Shown one piece after another: positions 1 to 9,172 of a stretch of DNA of 64,000 bases (position 1 is its first letter; each line of letters begins with the position of its first letter). The notes beneath the pieces were generated by a model. The model ran no database searches, was not told where the DNA came from, and worked only from the letters and a program-made list of their open reading frames with translations. The stretch comes from Verrucomicrobiaceae bacterium (GTDB lineage Bacteria; Verrucomicrobiota; Verrucomicrobiia; Verrucomicrobiales; Verrucomicrobiaceae): NCBI GenBank assembly GCA_027486585.1, contig JAIXOU010000100.1, positions 1-64,000 of the forward strand, written 5' to 3'. The translations under genes were made by a program, and so were the position numbers.

Positions 1-140
1 CAAGAGCAGCCCGGTCAAAGGCTCCATCCGCAGCAAGCGCAAGCGCTGCTGCCTCGACCCCGCCTTCAGGACCGAAGCCACCCAACACATTTTCCATGGT
101 TTTGGTGCGTAAGCCCTGCAAATACCCTGATTTCCTGTGA
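1..140 (+). other. Possible 3' end of an upstream gene
   Basis: Two plus-strand frames run open from the window edge, one to a TAA at 108-110 and one to a TGA at about 140. Neither translation resembles a family I recognise. In many bacteria truB or ribF precedes rpsO, but I cannot confirm that here. The rest of the stretch up to the rpsO start holds nothing I can name. Confidence 0.2.
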
Positions 141-239
141 AAAACTCCTTGCCAAAGTGGACTTCGGTGGTTCCTTCGCGCCCCTCAATTTAAACATTCC
201 CAACCCGCCTGACAAGGTGTCGGGTTCCCCAAACAGACC

Positions 240-497
240 ATGAGCGAAGCTACTACCAGCCCCACAGAATTCAAACTCCACGCTAAAGACACAGGCAGTG
301 CCGATGTCCAAGTCGCGATTTTGACCGGGCGCATCAATGAACTGACTGACCATCTGACCAAGCACAGCAAAGATCACAGCACACGCCGTGGCCTTTTGAA
401 GATGGTTTCCCGCCGCCGTAAGCTGCTGGATTACCTCAAGCGCACCGCCGGTGACCGTTACCAGACGCTCCTCAAGAGCTTGGGTCTCCGCCGCTAA
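240..497 (+). CDS. rpsO: 30S ribosomal protein S15
   Basis: This is the primary 16S rRNA-binding protein S15 of the small subunit platform, 85 residues against a usual 88-89. The family signature is clear: an acidic N-terminus followed by the [12 protein letters not shown] helix, the [19 protein letters not shown] segment and a basic C-terminal end. The ATG at 240 gives the normal N-terminus. It stands directly upstream of pnp with a hairpin between them, the classic rpsO-pnp arrangement seen in many bacteria. No strong ribosome binding site precedes it, as is common in this window. Confidence 0.96.
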   Translation: MSEATTSPTEFKLHAKDTGSADVQVAILTGRINELTDHLTKHSKDHSTRRGLLKMVSRRRKLLDYLKRTAGDRYQTLLKSLGLRR

Positions 498-512
498 TCC
501 ATTTCCGACCTT

Positions 513-545
513 AAGGGGTGATGCCACGATGCATCGCCCCTTTTG
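513..545 (+). terminator. Rho-independent terminator after rpsO
   Basis: A 12-bp stem (AAGGGGTGATGC paired with GCATCGCCCCTT, one G-T pair) with a 3-6 nt loop is followed by a short T run. It sits 16 bp after the rpsO stop and would separate or attenuate rpsO from pnp transcription. Confidence 0.75.
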
Positions 546-580
546 GCATTTAACCGGAGTCTCTCCCGGCTAGGAGCCAC

Positions 581-611
581 AGAACCGCGATCTATTTGAT
601 CTCCGGGTTCT
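581..611 (+). promoter_or_regulatory. Hairpin in the pnp leader
   Basis: AGAACC (581-586) pairs with GGTTCT (606-611), and inside it GATC (589-592) pairs with GATC (598-601) around a 5-nt loop. The hairpin lies 86 bp upstream of the pnp start. In Escherichia coli the pnp leader carries an RNase III-cleaved hairpin used for autoregulation; a similar role here is only inferred from position. Confidence 0.4.
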
Positions 612-696
612 CCCTTCGGCTTATTACCCTAGCCACTAACTTCTCAGCACGTCGCTGAACCATTCCCCAAAAACAAAACAAGATAAAATACAAGCT

Positions 697-2856
697 ATGG
701 CAATCCATAAAGTAACAACTCCCTGCGGTTCAGGGATCATCGAAATCGAAACAGGCAAACTCGCTCACCTCGCCGACGGCGCCGTGACTGTCCGCCTGGG
801 TGACACCATCGTCATCGTCACTGCAGTTTCCGCGACCAAGATCAAGGAAGGTCTCGACTTCTTCCCACTGTCTGTGGAATACAAAGAAAAAGCCTCTGCT
901 GCCGGCAAGTTCCCTGGTGGCTATTTCAAGCGCGAAGGTCGCCCAACGGAGAAGGAAATCCTGACCTGCCGTATGACGGACCGCCCATTGCGTCCGTTGT
1001 TTCCGAAAGGCTACCTCTACGAAACACAAATCGTCGCTCTCTTGCTTAGCGCTGATGGTCAGAACGATTCTGACATCCTTGCCATCAACGGTGCTTCCGC
1101 CGCTCTTTGCGTTTCCGACATTCCTTTCGCAGGCCCAATCGGCGCTGTGCGTATCGGTCGTGTGAATGGTCAATTCATCGTCAACCCTACCCACAATCAG
1201 CGTGACGATAGCGATCTCGACCTCGTTTATGTTGGTAACAAGACCGACGTCATCATGATCGAAGGTGCCGCCAAAGAAATGCCAGAGGCTGAATTCATCG
1301 CCGCTCTCCGCTTTGCTCAAGAAAGCATCCAGGGCCTCGTCAAGGCTCAGGAAGAACTCGCTGCCCTCGCTGGTAAAGTGAAGCGTGTCATGCCCCTCAT
1401 GCTCGTCCAGGACGATCTCCTTGAAGTGGCTTATCAAGTTGCAGGTGATCGCATCGAAGGTGCCATCTATCAGCCAAGCAAAGTTGCCCGTGGTAAAGCC
1501 ATTGGTGCACTTAAAGACGAAGTGGAAGCCGCCATCAAAGCGAAGTTCCCAGATGCTACTGGTTACGCCATTGGCCAAGCCTTTGACTACCTCCAGAAGA
1601 AAGCCTTCCGTATCTCCATCCTGGACAAATTGAGCCGTTGCGATGGCCGTGGTATCGATCAGATCCGCCAGCTCACTGGTGAAGTTTCTGTGCTGCCACG
1701 CACTCACGGTTCAGCCCTCTTTGCTCGTGGTGAAACTCAGGCTCTTTCCATCGCCACGCTGGCCCCAGCGGACGAAGCTCAGGAAATGGACACTTACGCA
1801 GGTGGTGTTGATTCCAAGCGCTTCATCCTTCACTACAACTTCCCTCCGTTCTCCGTGGGTGAGTGTGGCCGCTTCGGTGGTCAGAACCGTCGTGAAATCG
1901 GTCACGGCGCTCTCGCTGAGCGCTCGGTCGAGCCTGTGATCCCGCCGAAGTCCCAATTCCCTTACGCCATTCGCGTGAGCAGTGAAGTGATGGCCTCCAA
2001 TGGCTCTACTTCCATGGCTTCTGTATGTTCGGGCGTTATGGCTCTCATGGATGCAGGTGTCCCTCTCATCCGTCCTGTTGCTGGTATCTCTGTCGGTCTG
2101 GTGACTGAGTTTGATGCCAATGACCAGATGAAGCGTTACCTCACCATGATGGACATCCTCGGTTCTGAAGATCACTTCGGCGACATGGACTTCAAACTTT
2201 GCGGTACTAGCGAAGGCGTTACGGGTTACCAACTCGACCTTAAGCTCCCAGGTCTGCCTTTGAGCATCCTCGAAGAAGCCATCGCTAAGGCCAAGAATGG
2301 CCGCACGGAAGTGCTGGCTGCCATGGCCTCTGCCATCAGTGAGATCAAGCCTCTCAGCCCGCATGCTCCACGCATCGAGATCATCAAGATCAACCCAGAC
2401 AAGATCGGTGAACTCATCGGCCCTGGCGGTAAAAACATCAAAGGCATCCAGGCTGAGTCCGGCGCTGAAATCAGCATCGAAGACGACGGCACTGTGTACG
2501 TTTATGCTACCCGCAAGGAAGGTCTGGAGCGTGCTCTTGAAATGATCGGCGGCGTCTCGGCAGAGGTCGAGATCGGCAAGATCTACACCGGTAAAGTCGT
2601 CAGCACGACGAACTTCGGAGCCTTCATGCGTCTCTTTGGTAACAAAGACGGCCTCATCCACATCAGCGAACTCGCCGACTTCCGTGTCAATAAGACCGAA
2701 GACGTCGTCAAAGTTGGTGACATGGTCTCCGCTAAGTGCATCGGCATCGATGACAAAGGCAAAGTGAAGATGAGCCGCAAGGCCGCCATGAAAGAGAAGG
2801 ACGACGCCGCCAAGGCCGAAGCCGGCGGTGCTCCAGAAGCCGCTCCTCAGGAATAA
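697..2856 (+). CDS. pnp: Polynucleotide phosphorylase (PNPase)
   Basis: This 719-residue 3'-5' exoribonuclease degrades RNA phosphorolytically and is usually a trimeric degradosome component. The order is normal: first RNase PH domain (about 5-235), helical linker, second RNase PH domain (about 310-540), KH domain with [16 protein letters not shown] (about 570), and S1 domain beginning near [18 protein letters not shown] (about 628). The catalytic aspartates are present at D486 and D492 in the motif around [12 protein letters not shown]. The C-terminal tail is alanine and glutamate rich. The last 28 codons, the stop and the terminator are repeated 723 bp downstream, behind a toxin-antitoxin pair. 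Confidence 0.98.
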   Translation: MAIHKVTTPCGSGIIEIETGKLAHLADGAVTVRLGDTIVIVTAVSATKIKEGLDFFPLSVEYKEKASAAGKFPGGYFKREGRPTEKEILTCRMTDRPLRPLFPKGYLYETQIVALLLSADGQNDSDILAINGASAALCVSDIPFAGPIGAVRIGRVNGQFIVNPTHNQRDDSDLDLVYVGNKTDVIMIEGAAKEMPEAEFIAALRFAQESIQGLVKAQEELAALAGKVKRVMPLMLVQDDLLEVAYQVAGDRIEGAIYQPSKVARGKAIGALKDEVEAAIKAKFPDATGYAIGQAFDYLQKKAFRISILDKLSRCDGRGIDQIRQLTGEVSVLPRTHGSALFARGETQALSIATLAPADEAQEMDTYAGGVDSKRFILHYNFPPFSVGECGRFGGQNRREIGHGALAERSVEPVIPPKSQFPYAIRVSSEVMASNGSTSMASVCSGVMALMDAGVPLIRPVAGISVGLVTEFDANDQMKRYLTMMDILGSEDHFGDMDFKLCGTSEGVTGYQLDLKLPGLPLSILEEAIAKAKNGRTEVLAAMASAISEIKPLSPHAPRIEIIKINPDKIGELIGPGGKNIKGIQAESGAEISIEDDGTVYVYATRKEGLERALEMIGGVSAEVEIGKIYTGKVVSTTNFGAFMRLFGNKDGLIHISELADFRVNKTEDVVKVGDMVSAKCIGIDDKGKVKMSRKAAMKEKDDAAKAEAGGAPEAAPQE

Positions 2857-2918
2857 TCACTGACGCATAGTCACCTAATCACAGAGCGCGGACCCGCAAC
2901 GGTCCGCGCTTTTTTGTT
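2771..2918 (+). repeat. 148-bp direct repeat, copy 1 (pnp 3' end)
   Basis: This is the authentic end of pnp: the last 28 codons, the stop codon, the 3' UTR and the terminator. It matches 3494-3641 at 145 of 148 positions. The three differences all read C here and T in copy 2. Identity stops sharply at both edges. Confidence 0.95.
2885..2916 (+). terminator. Rho-independent terminator of pnp
   Basis: A perfect 10-bp stem, AGCGCGGACC (2885-2894) with GGTCCGCGCT (2901-2910), carries a 6-nt loop and is followed by six T residues. It ends the rpsO-pnp unit. Confidence 0.9.
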
Positions 2919-2922
2919 TGAG

Positions 2923-2942
2923 CGGCAAATCCCGACTTGCCG
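2923..2942 (+). promoter_or_regulatory. Candidate operator of the toxin-antitoxin operon
   Basis: CGGCAA (2923-2928) and TTGCCG (2937-2942) form a perfect inverted repeat with an 8-nt spacer, 27 bp upstream of the antitoxin ATG and just past the pnp terminator. Type II antitoxins usually repress their own promoter at such palindromes. The regulatory role is inferred from position only. Confidence 0.4.
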
Positions 2943-2969
2943 AGTTTCATGCTACCTCTAACTTCGTTC

Positions 2970-3182
2970 ATGAGCCTGACAGATTTCCCTGAACTCGCCC
3001 GCCTTTCCAAGGCCAAACGCATGAAGCTTGCTGATGAACTTTGGATGTCGAGTGTTGGCGACTCAAGTCAGGTGCCACGCTGGCATCAGGAAACATTGGA
3101 TCAGCGTTGGAGCGACTACCAAAACGGCAAATCAAAACGCCTCACTCTGAAGCAGCTGGAACAGCGTTTGGCCAAGTCATGA
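2970..3182 (+). CDS. Antitoxin, putative addiction module component family
   Basis: A 70-residue protein that should neutralise the toxin encoded next. The start at ATG 2970 gives MSLTDFPELARLSKAKRMKL, matching the short helical start of the addiction-module component family (TIGR02574/PF09720-like), including the ELW motif and the later VPRWHQETLDQRW segment. An upstream ATG at 2937 is possible but adds an atypical leader. The stop overlaps the toxin start by four bases (ATGA), giving translational coupling. The gene begins about 50 bp after the pnp terminator and needs its own promoter. Assignment is by sequence pattern; toxin specificity cannot be told. Confidence 0.8.
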   Translation: MSLTDFPELARLSKAKRMKLADELWMSSVGDSSQVPRWHQETLDQRWSDYQNGKSKRLTLKQLEQRLAKS

Positions 3183-3493
3183 AAAGTCAGCCCGTAGAGT
3201 TTTTGGAGTCAGTGGAGCATGACCTCCGCTATGCCCGAGACTTTTATGAATCCTGGCTACTCAATGGTGGTAGAGATTTCATGAAGAAATTCCACGATTG
3301 CATCTCGTGGATCGAATGGAATCCAGAGATGTTTCCGAAAAAGCACCGTCAATTCAGACGTGCAATCATTCGCAAATCTTATTTTGGAATCTACTACATC
3401 ATCGAACCTGACGTAAGCATTGTCGCTGCAGTGCTTGATATGCGCCGTGATCCTCGAATCATCCGCAGCATCTTGCTTCGGCGACAAGCGTAG
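3179..3493 (+). CDS. RelE/ParE-family toxin
   Basis: A 104-residue type II toxin candidate. It has the N-terminal helix pair typical of ParE/RelE proteins (VEFLESVEHDLRYARDFYESW) and the C-terminal beta sheet segment with FRRAIIRKSYFGIYYIIEPD and VAAVLDMRRDPRII. Members either cut ribosome-associated mRNA or poison gyrase; this one cannot be placed by eye. The ATG at 3179 overlaps the antitoxin stop. A longer frame opens at 3041 but would run through the antitoxin. The stop codon TAG at 3491-3493 is immediately followed by the second copy of the pnp 3' end, which supplies a terminator. Confidence 0.8.
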   Translation: MKSQPVEFLESVEHDLRYARDFYESWLLNGGRDFMKKFHDCISWIEWNPEMFPKKHRQFRRAIIRKSYFGIYYIIEPDVSIVAAVLDMRRDPRIIRSILLRRQA

Positions 3494-3641
3494 TGAGCCG
3501 CAAGGCCGCCATGAAAGAGAAGGACGACGCCGCCAAGGCTGAAGCCGGCGGTGCTCCAGAAGCCGCTTCTCAGGAATAATCACTGACGCATAGTCACCTA
3601 ATCACAGAGCGTGGACCCGCAACGGTCCGCGCTTTTTTGTT
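3494..3641 (+). repeat. 148-bp direct repeat, copy 2 (displaced pnp 3' end)
   Basis: This non-coding duplicate of the pnp 3' end begins on the base after the toxin stop codon. It keeps the 28 pnp codons, the stop and the terminator, with three C-to-T differences from copy 1: one synonymous, one Pro-to-Ser, and one that turns a stem C-G pair of the terminator into T-G. Confidence 0.95.
3608..3639 (+). terminator. Duplicated pnp terminator ending the toxin operon
   Basis: The stem AGCGTGGACC pairs with GGTCCGCGCT (one T-G pair) and is followed by six T residues. It is the copy-2 version of the pnp terminator and now ends the toxin-antitoxin transcript upstream of argS. Confidence 0.85.
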
Positions 3642-3689
3642 GTGACTCCGCATTCGACTTTCGATATTCATCATTCACAGTGAGCGCCC

Positions 3690-5441
3690 ATGTTTCGTGC
3701 TGTCCTTACTGATCGTCTCCAAGCTGCTTTTACTTCCGCAGGCATTGCTTTGCCTGAGGGCTTTGTTCCGAGTGTCGTCATCGCTTCGGATACGCGCTAT
3801 GGTGATTACCAGAGCAATGCGGCCATGGTGTTGAGTAAGCAGCTGAAGCAAAACCCGCGTGCGCTGGCTCAGCAGATTGTCGATCAACTGCAAGTGACGG
3901 ATCTTTGTGAAAAGATCAGCATTGATGGGCCTGGATTCCTCAATTTTACCGTGAGTCCGACGGCGCTAATCCAGCGGCTTTCAGTGATCCTCAAAGACGA
4001 TCATGCGGGGGTGCCACCGGTAACTCAACCGAAGCGTATCGTCATTGATTTCTCTGCGCCCAATATCGCGAAGCCGATGCATGTCGGGCACATCCGCAGC
4101 ACGTTTATTGGTGATTCGTTGGCTCGGGTGGCCCGTTTCATTGGGCACATGGTCATCACAGATAATCATGTTGGCGACTGGGGTACGCAGTTTGGCATGA
4201 TCATTCACGGCTGGAAGACGCAGCTGGATCAGGCTAAATTGAAGCTGGACCCAATTCAGGAGTTAGTGACGGTTTATAAAGCGATCAATGCAGCGGCCAA
4301 GGCGGATGAAGCGGTGCTCACTGTTTGCAAAGCCGAGCTGGTGAAGCTCCAACAAGGGGATGCTGAAAATCTGGCGATCTGGAAGGAATGTGTACGCCTG
4401 ACCTTGGAGCAGCTTGAGAAGGTCTATGGCGCTCTGGATGTGAAGTTTGACCATTATCTCGGTGAGAGCTTCTACAATGACGCACTGGCTCCGCTGGTGG
4501 CGGATATGTTAGAAAAAGGCATCGCCAAGGTCAGTGAAGGTGCCACGGCGGTGTTCAGTGACGGCAGCGTCAAGCCTGATAATGACCCCTTCCTCATCAG
4601 TGACAAAGACGAGTGGAAAGCGGCTCCATGCATTATCCGCAAAACGGATGGTGGGTTCCTTTACGCGACGACGGACTTAGCCACCATCGACTATCGTGTG
4701 AAGGAATGGAAAGTGGATGAAATTTGGTATGTCGTCGGTGCGCCGCAACAGCTGCACTTCCGCCAGGTCTTTGCTGCGGCGAAGCGTCGTGGTGCTACGA
4801 CCGAGATGACTCACATCGCTTTTGGCAGTATCCTTGGGCCAGATGGTAAGATGTTTAAAACCCGCAGCGGAGAAACGGTCGGACTTCTCGAAGTGATCGA
4901 CGAAGCCATCGAGCGTGCTCGTGCTGCGGCTGAGGAGAAAGAGCAGGGCCTCAGTGATGCTGATAAAGACGAGATCGCCCGGATCATCGGCAGCGGCTCG
5001 GTGAAGTATGCTGAACTCAGTCAAAACCGCCTCACGGACTACAAATTCAGCTGGGATAAAATGCTCAGCCTGCAGGGCAACACCGCACCTTATCTGCTGA
5101 ATGCCTATGTGCGCACGCGCAGTATTTTCAGAAAACTGGAAGGCAGCGTCGAGCTCACAGCTGATCTCGAATTCACCGAACCAGCCGAGCGCGCCCTAGC
5201 CATGAAGTTGGCTCAGTTTGCCGAAAATGCCCACGATGTTCTGGAGGATCATCGCCCAAATCTCTTGGCCAATTACCTGTACGAAGTCGCCAATACCTAT
5301 CACGGCTTCTACGAGGCCTGCAATGTTCTGCGATCTGAAGGCACCATCCGTAATACCCGACTGACTCTTTGCGAGGCCACTAGCCGCGTTTTGAAGACAG
5401 GCCTCAGCCTTCTCGGCATCCAGACGACTGAGCGGATGTAG
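3690..5441 (+). CDS. argS: Arginyl-tRNA synthetase
   Basis: A class I aminoacyl-tRNA synthetase of 583 residues that charges tRNA-Arg. The N-terminal additional domain (about 1-110) precedes the catalytic core with the HIGH-type motif PMHVGHIRS (first His 131). The DNHVGDWGTQFG segment is typical of ArgS. The KMSKS-like loop appears as KMFKTRSG, and the C-terminal DALR anticodon-binding domain includes the YLYEVANTYHGFYEACNVL region. The ATG at 3690 gives a normal N-terminus. It stands alone between the pnp/toxin region and an aminotransferase gene 44 bp downstream on the same strand. Confidence 0.97.
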   Translation: MFRAVLTDRLQAAFTSAGIALPEGFVPSVVIASDTRYGDYQSNAAMVLSKQLKQNPRALAQQIVDQLQVTDLCEKISIDGPGFLNFTVSPTALIQRLSVILKDDHAGVPPVTQPKRIVIDFSAPNIAKPMHVGHIRSTFIGDSLARVARFIGHMVITDNHVGDWGTQFGMIIHGWKTQLDQAKLKLDPIQELVTVYKAINAAAKADEAVLTVCKAELVKLQQGDAENLAIWKECVRLTLEQLEKVYGALDVKFDHYLGESFYNDALAPLVADMLEKGIAKVSEGATAVFSDGSVKPDNDPFLISDKDEWKAAPCIIRKTDGGFLYATTDLATIDYRVKEWKVDEIWYVVGAPQQLHFRQVFAAAKRRGATTEMTHIAFGSILGPDGKMFKTRSGETVGLLEVIDEAIERARAAAEEKEQGLSDADKDEIARIIGSGSVKYAELSQNRLTDYKFSWDKMLSLQGNTAPYLLNAYVRTRSIFRKLEGSVELTADLEFTEPAERALAMKLAQFAENAHDVLEDHRPNLLANYLYEVANTYHGFYEACNVLRSEGTIRNTRLTLCEATSRVLKTGLSLLGIQTTERM

Positions 5442-5485
5442 TTGTCAGAACCTGATTTTTTCATTACAGCACCCATTACCTTCTC

Positions 5486-6682
5486 ATGCCAGTCCCACTC
5501 CTCGACGTTAACGCCCAAAACCATCCGCTTGAATCCGAACTTCAGGCAGCATTTAACCAAGTGCTGAAGCATGGACGCTTCATCATGGGGCCAGAGATGG
5601 AAGCTTTTGAAAAAGAGGTGGCCGTGATGGTCGGCGTGAAACATGCGATCTCGGTCTCGTCGGGAACGGATGCTCTGTTGCTGGCTTTGATGGCGCTGGA
5701 CATTGGTCCAGGCGATGAGGTGCTCTGTCCGGCTTTCACCTTCTTTGCCACAGCAGGCGCGGTTTCCCGCTTGGGTGCGACGCCGGTCTTTGTAGATGTC
5801 TGTCCGATCTGCTTCAACATGGACGTGAATGATGCCCGCGCGAAAATCACCGCGAAGACGAAGGTGATCATGCCCGTGCATCTTTTCGGACAGTGCGCGG
5901 ATATGGATCCACTTTTGACTTTGGCGAAAGAAAAGGGTCTGCGCGTGATCGAAGATGCGGCCCAGTCCATCGGCTCAAAATATAAGGGGCGCGATAGCGG
6001 CACGATGGGTGATTTTGGCACGTATAGCTTTTTCCCCAGCAAGAACCTTGGTGGCTTTGGTGATGGCGGCATGTTGGTGACGAATGACGATGCTCTGGCT
6101 GAGTTTGCTAAGGTGCTGCGCAATCATGGGTCAAAACCGAAGTATTATCATCACTTTGTCGGCGGAAACTTCCGCATGGATACGCTGCAATGTGCCCTGC
6201 TCAGCGTGAAGGTGAAGCGTTATGCTCAGTTCACAGCTGATCGCCAGCGCAATGCGGCGCATTACATCGCGGAGTTGGTGAAACTGTCAGGAGTGGTGCA
6301 GGCGGACCCGAGTCATTGCAAGTGTCTCAGCACACAAGATGCGTGGTTGGCTGCCCAAAATGCGCGGATCGTATTGCCTGTGAGCTACGCGCATAATGAG
6401 CATATTTGGAACCAGTTCACGCTGCGAGTGCTGGGCGGCAAGCGCGATTCTTTGCGCGATCATTTAGTGAGTAAGCAGATCGGCTGTGACATTTATTATC
6501 CTGTGACATTGGATCAGCAGAAGTGCTTCGAGACCCTGCCGGAAAGCTCACGCACTGGCTGTGAGGTTTCTCATCGTGTTGCGGGAGAGGTGTTGAGCAT
6601 CCCGATTTACGGTGAGCTGATTGAGTCTCAGCGTCTAGAGATCATCTCGGCGATTGGCGAATGGATTGCCCAACAGGATTAA
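5486..6682 (+). CDS. DegT/DnrJ/EryC1/StrS-family aminotransferase
   Basis: A PLP-dependent sugar aminotransferase-like protein of 398 residues. Members transaminate nucleotide-linked keto sugars for surface polysaccharides or natural products. The family motifs are all present: the SSGTDALLLAL loop, the PAFTFFATAGAV segment, PVHLFGQCADMDP, and the PLP Schiff-base lysine K186 in SFFPSKNLGGFGDGG. The true substrate is unknown because no sugar-nucleotide cluster surrounds it. A stretch near residue 270-300 rich in Cys, His and Gln looks less conserved. It ends convergently, overlapping the next gene by four bases. Confidence 0.9.
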   Translation: MPVPLLDVNAQNHPLESELQAAFNQVLKHGRFIMGPEMEAFEKEVAVMVGVKHAISVSSGTDALLLALMALDIGPGDEVLCPAFTFFATAGAVSRLGATPVFVDVCPICFNMDVNDARAKITAKTKVIMPVHLFGQCADMDPLLTLAKEKGLRVIEDAAQSIGSKYKGRDSGTMGDFGTYSFFPSKNLGGFGDGGMLVTNDDALAEFAKVLRNHGSKPKYYHHFVGGNFRMDTLQCALLSVKVKRYAQFTADRQRNAAHYIAELVKLSGVVQADPSHCKCLSTQDAWLAAQNARIVLPVSYAHNEHIWNQFTLRVLGGKRDSLRDHLVSKQIGCDIYYPVTLDQQKCFETLPESSRTGCEVSHRVAGEVLSIPIYGELIESQRLEIISAIGEWIAQQD

Positions 6683-7392
6683 CGTTTCTGACCAAACATC
6701 CAAGCCCACAGATCGGGGTTATCGTAGGTCTGGGTCCATGAATCATGTCCCACTCCTGGATAAAGCGTGAGCTTGGCCTGACTGCCAGCTTTCTGCAAAG
6801 CACCGTGCATTTTGAGAGAGAAATCCACGGGAACTGCACCGTCTTTATCCCCGTGAAAGATCCAGCAGGGTAAGTCTTTGATGCGCTCAGCCATGACGAA
6901 CCCGACTCCTGCTCCGCCACAAATCGGAGCGATGGCTGCAAAGGTGTCTGGATAGGCTAAAGCGGTGTCCCATGTGCCAAAGCCACCCATGCTGATGCCC
7001 GTGAGATAGAGGCGACTTGTGTCTACTCGATGTGTTTTGATGAGTTCATCGACAAGTGCTTTGACGGCGTGCGAATTCCAAATGTTCTTCTCCGGGACTT
7101 GAGGGCTGATGACGATGGCTTCAAACTTTTTTCCTGCTTCGATCAACTTGGGTGGGCCGTGCTTTTTGAGCAGTTGCAGGTTGTCGCCACGCTCTCCAGC
7201 ACCATGGAGAAAGACGAGGAGGGGCCATTTTTTGGTGGGATCTGTGTCGTAGCCCTCAGGCAGTGAGAGAAGATAGCGGTAGCCGACTTGCAGTTTGGCC
7301 TCTCCTGAAAAGGATTGCTCTGTTTGGGGGCCAGCAAAAGATGGGGTGATCAAGATGAGGAAGGTGAAGGAAAGCAGGATGATGCGTGTCAT
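6679..7392 (-). CDS. Exported alpha/beta hydrolase (esterase/PHB-depolymerase-like)
   Basis: A secreted hydrolase of 237 residues with a signal peptide ([20 protein letters not shown]). The oxyanion region reads [15 protein letters not shown], the nucleophile elbow is GISMGG, and the acid and histidine appear in [10 protein letters not shown] and GVGHDSWT. This pattern fits the esterases of the prolyl-oligopeptidase/feruloyl-esterase type that Verrucomicrobia export for polymer breakdown. An alternative start three codons upstream (7401) is possible. It lies divergent from pgi, whose coding start is about 135 bp away. Confidence 0.85.
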   Translation of the reverse strand: MTRIILLSFTFLILITPSFAGPQTEQSFSGEAKLQVGYRYLLSLPEGYDTDPTKKWPLLVFLHGAGERGDNLQLLKKHGPPKLIEAGKKFEAIVISPQVPEKNIWNSHAVKALVDELIKTHRVDTSRLYLTGISMGGFGTWDTALAYPDTFAAIAPICGGAGVGFVMAERIKDLPCWIFHGDKDGAVPVDFSLKMHGALQKAGSQAKLTLYPGVGHDSWTQTYDNPDLWAWMFGQKR

Positions 7393-7527
7393 TGCAATCA
7401 AACGCGTCGGACTTCAGGCAGTTATCGACGGGATTCATCCATCGAGAGGGATTTTTTCATGCTCATCAAGGGGCGGAAATGCACTCGTGAGTTGCACCGT
7501 GGCATCGTCCATGCTTCTTGGCTGAGT

Positions 7528-9105
7528 ATGAGCAACACCTCTTCTCTCTGGCCTCGCTTTCAGAAATACTTTGTCCGTTTGCCAAAGCTTGGCTTCGCTA
7601 TCGACATCAGTCGCATGACTTTTGAGGATGATTTGTTTGATGCCATGGCTCCTTCCATCGAAAAGGCATTTGCGGATATGAAGGCCTTGGAGGCTGGTGC
7701 GATCTCCAATCCTGATGAAGGCCGCATGGTCGGACATTATTGGCTGCGCAATTCCTCCTTAGCCCCCGCTGATCTGCGTGCTGAGATTGACGACACGCTT
7801 GAAGCTACCCTTAAGTTTGCGGAAGACGTGCATGGTGGCGTCATCAAAGCAGCCAATGGTCAGAAGTTTACCCGTGTGCTTGTGGTCGGTATCGGCGGTT
7901 CTGCTCTGGGGCCCCAGCTCGTGGCGCAGTCGATAACACCGGCAAATCCACCTCTTCAAATTAGCTTTTTTGATAACACTGATCCCGATGGCATGGACCG
8001 TGTCGTGGCTCAGATCGGCGCGGAAATCGCCACAACGGTAACTCTAGTCATCTCCAAATCGGGTGGCACCAAGGAAACCCGCAATGGCATGTTGGAGGCT
8101 GCTGCGGCCTATCAGGCCCAGGGGGTCGATTTTACCAAACATGCTGTCGCCGTGACCGGTGTGGGCAGTGAATTAGATAAATATGCCATTGCTCAGGGGT
8201 GGTTGGCCCGTTTTCCGATGTGGGACTGGGTGGGTGGCCGCACGAGTGTGATGAGTGCCGTGGGTACCATTGCTGCGGCCCTACAGGGGGTGGATGTTCG
8301 TGGCTTCCTTGCTGGGGCGGCTGCGATGGATGCAGAAACCCGCACCCGCCCGGCACGTCAAAATCCAGCGATGCTGCTAGCTCTCATGTGGTTCAGCGCA
8401 GGGAAAGGGAAGGGTGCCAAGGATATGGTCGTCCTGCCCTATAAAGATCGCCTCGTGCTCTTCAGTAAATATCTCCAGCAGCTCGTCATGGAGTCTCTGG
8501 GGAAAGAGCATGATCTTGATGGCAACGTGGTCAATCAAGGCATTGCTGTTTATGGGAACAAAGGTTCCACCGATCAGCACGCCTATGTGCAGCAGCTTCG
8601 TGATGGCGTGAATAATTTCTTTGCCACCTTTATTGAAGTCCGGAAAGACCGCGATACGGCGGGCTTTGAAGTCGAGCCAGGCTTCACCAGCGGTGACTAC
8701 CTTCAGGGCTTCCTTCGTGGCACCCGCAAAGCGCTAGCGGACAAGGGCCGCGAGTCCGTTACTCTTTCGATTGATGAAGTCAGTGCTTACAGCCTGGGGG
8801 TCCTTGTGGGTCTATTTGAGCGAACGGTGAGCTTTTACGCGACGTTGGTGAATGTGAATGCCTATCATCAGCCTGGCGTGGAGGCTGGAAAAAAGGCCGC
8901 CACAGACTTCCTGAAGCAGATGGGTCAGGTTCTTGCCTCATTGCCAGCTTCTGGATCGGGTGTCACTGCGGACGCGCTTGCTGGGCAGATCGGTATCGAC
9001 CCCGAGGACGCCTGGCACATGCTCAGTCACCTCTCTGCCAATGGCCGGGTGAAGATTGCCGCTCTGGGAGAAACTCCCTCTGCCGATCAATTCTTACGAG
9101 TCTAA
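7528..9105 (+). CDS. pgi: Glucose-6-phosphate isomerase
   Basis: Interconverts glucose-6-phosphate and fructose-6-phosphate in the cytoplasm. The sugar-isomerase motif [13 protein letters not shown], the phosphate-binding [14 protein letters not shown], and the [14 protein letters not shown] and [12 protein letters not shown] blocks are typical of a long-form PGI. From the ATG at 7528 the protein is 525 residues. An ATG at 7459 has a better Shine-Dalgarno (GAGAGG) but adds 23 residues that do not look conserved. The final 60 residues form a helical, winged-helix-like extension beyond the isomerase fold. Confidence 0.95.
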   Translation: MSNTSSLWPRFQKYFVRLPKLGFAIDISRMTFEDDLFDAMAPSIEKAFADMKALEAGAISNPDEGRMVGHYWLRNSSLAPADLRAEIDDTLEATLKFAEDVHGGVIKAANGQKFTRVLVVGIGGSALGPQLVAQSITPANPPLQISFFDNTDPDGMDRVVAQIGAEIATTVTLVISKSGGTKETRNGMLEAAAAYQAQGVDFTKHAVAVTGVGSELDKYAIAQGWLARFPMWDWVGGRTSVMSAVGTIAAALQGVDVRGFLAGAAAMDAETRTRPARQNPAMLLALMWFSAGKGKGAKDMVVLPYKDRLVLFSKYLQQLVMESLGKEHDLDGNVVNQGIAVYGNKGSTDQHAYVQQLRDGVNNFFATFIEVRKDRDTAGFEVEPGFTSGDYLQGFLRGTRKALADKGRESVTLSIDEVSAYSLGVLVGLFERTVSFYATLVNVNAYHQPGVEAGKKAATDFLKQMGQVLASLPASGSGVTADALAGQIGIDPEDAWHMLSHLSANGRVKIAALGETPSADQFLRV

Positions 9106-9172
9106 GTGATTCTGTGATTGCCAATGTCATCTCCTCGTTTTAAGTGAGATAGGTCCTGACCAGCCTACACTA

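Noticed and set aside
730-2661. Long minus-strand open frames inside pnp
   Set aside because: They lie opposite an unambiguous PNPase and their translations show no family pattern; they are mirror frames of a highly biased gene.
3041-3493. 150-residue reading of the first toxin
   Set aside because: The longer frame runs through the antitoxin; the ATG at 3179 overlapping the antitoxin stop gives the usual toxin length.
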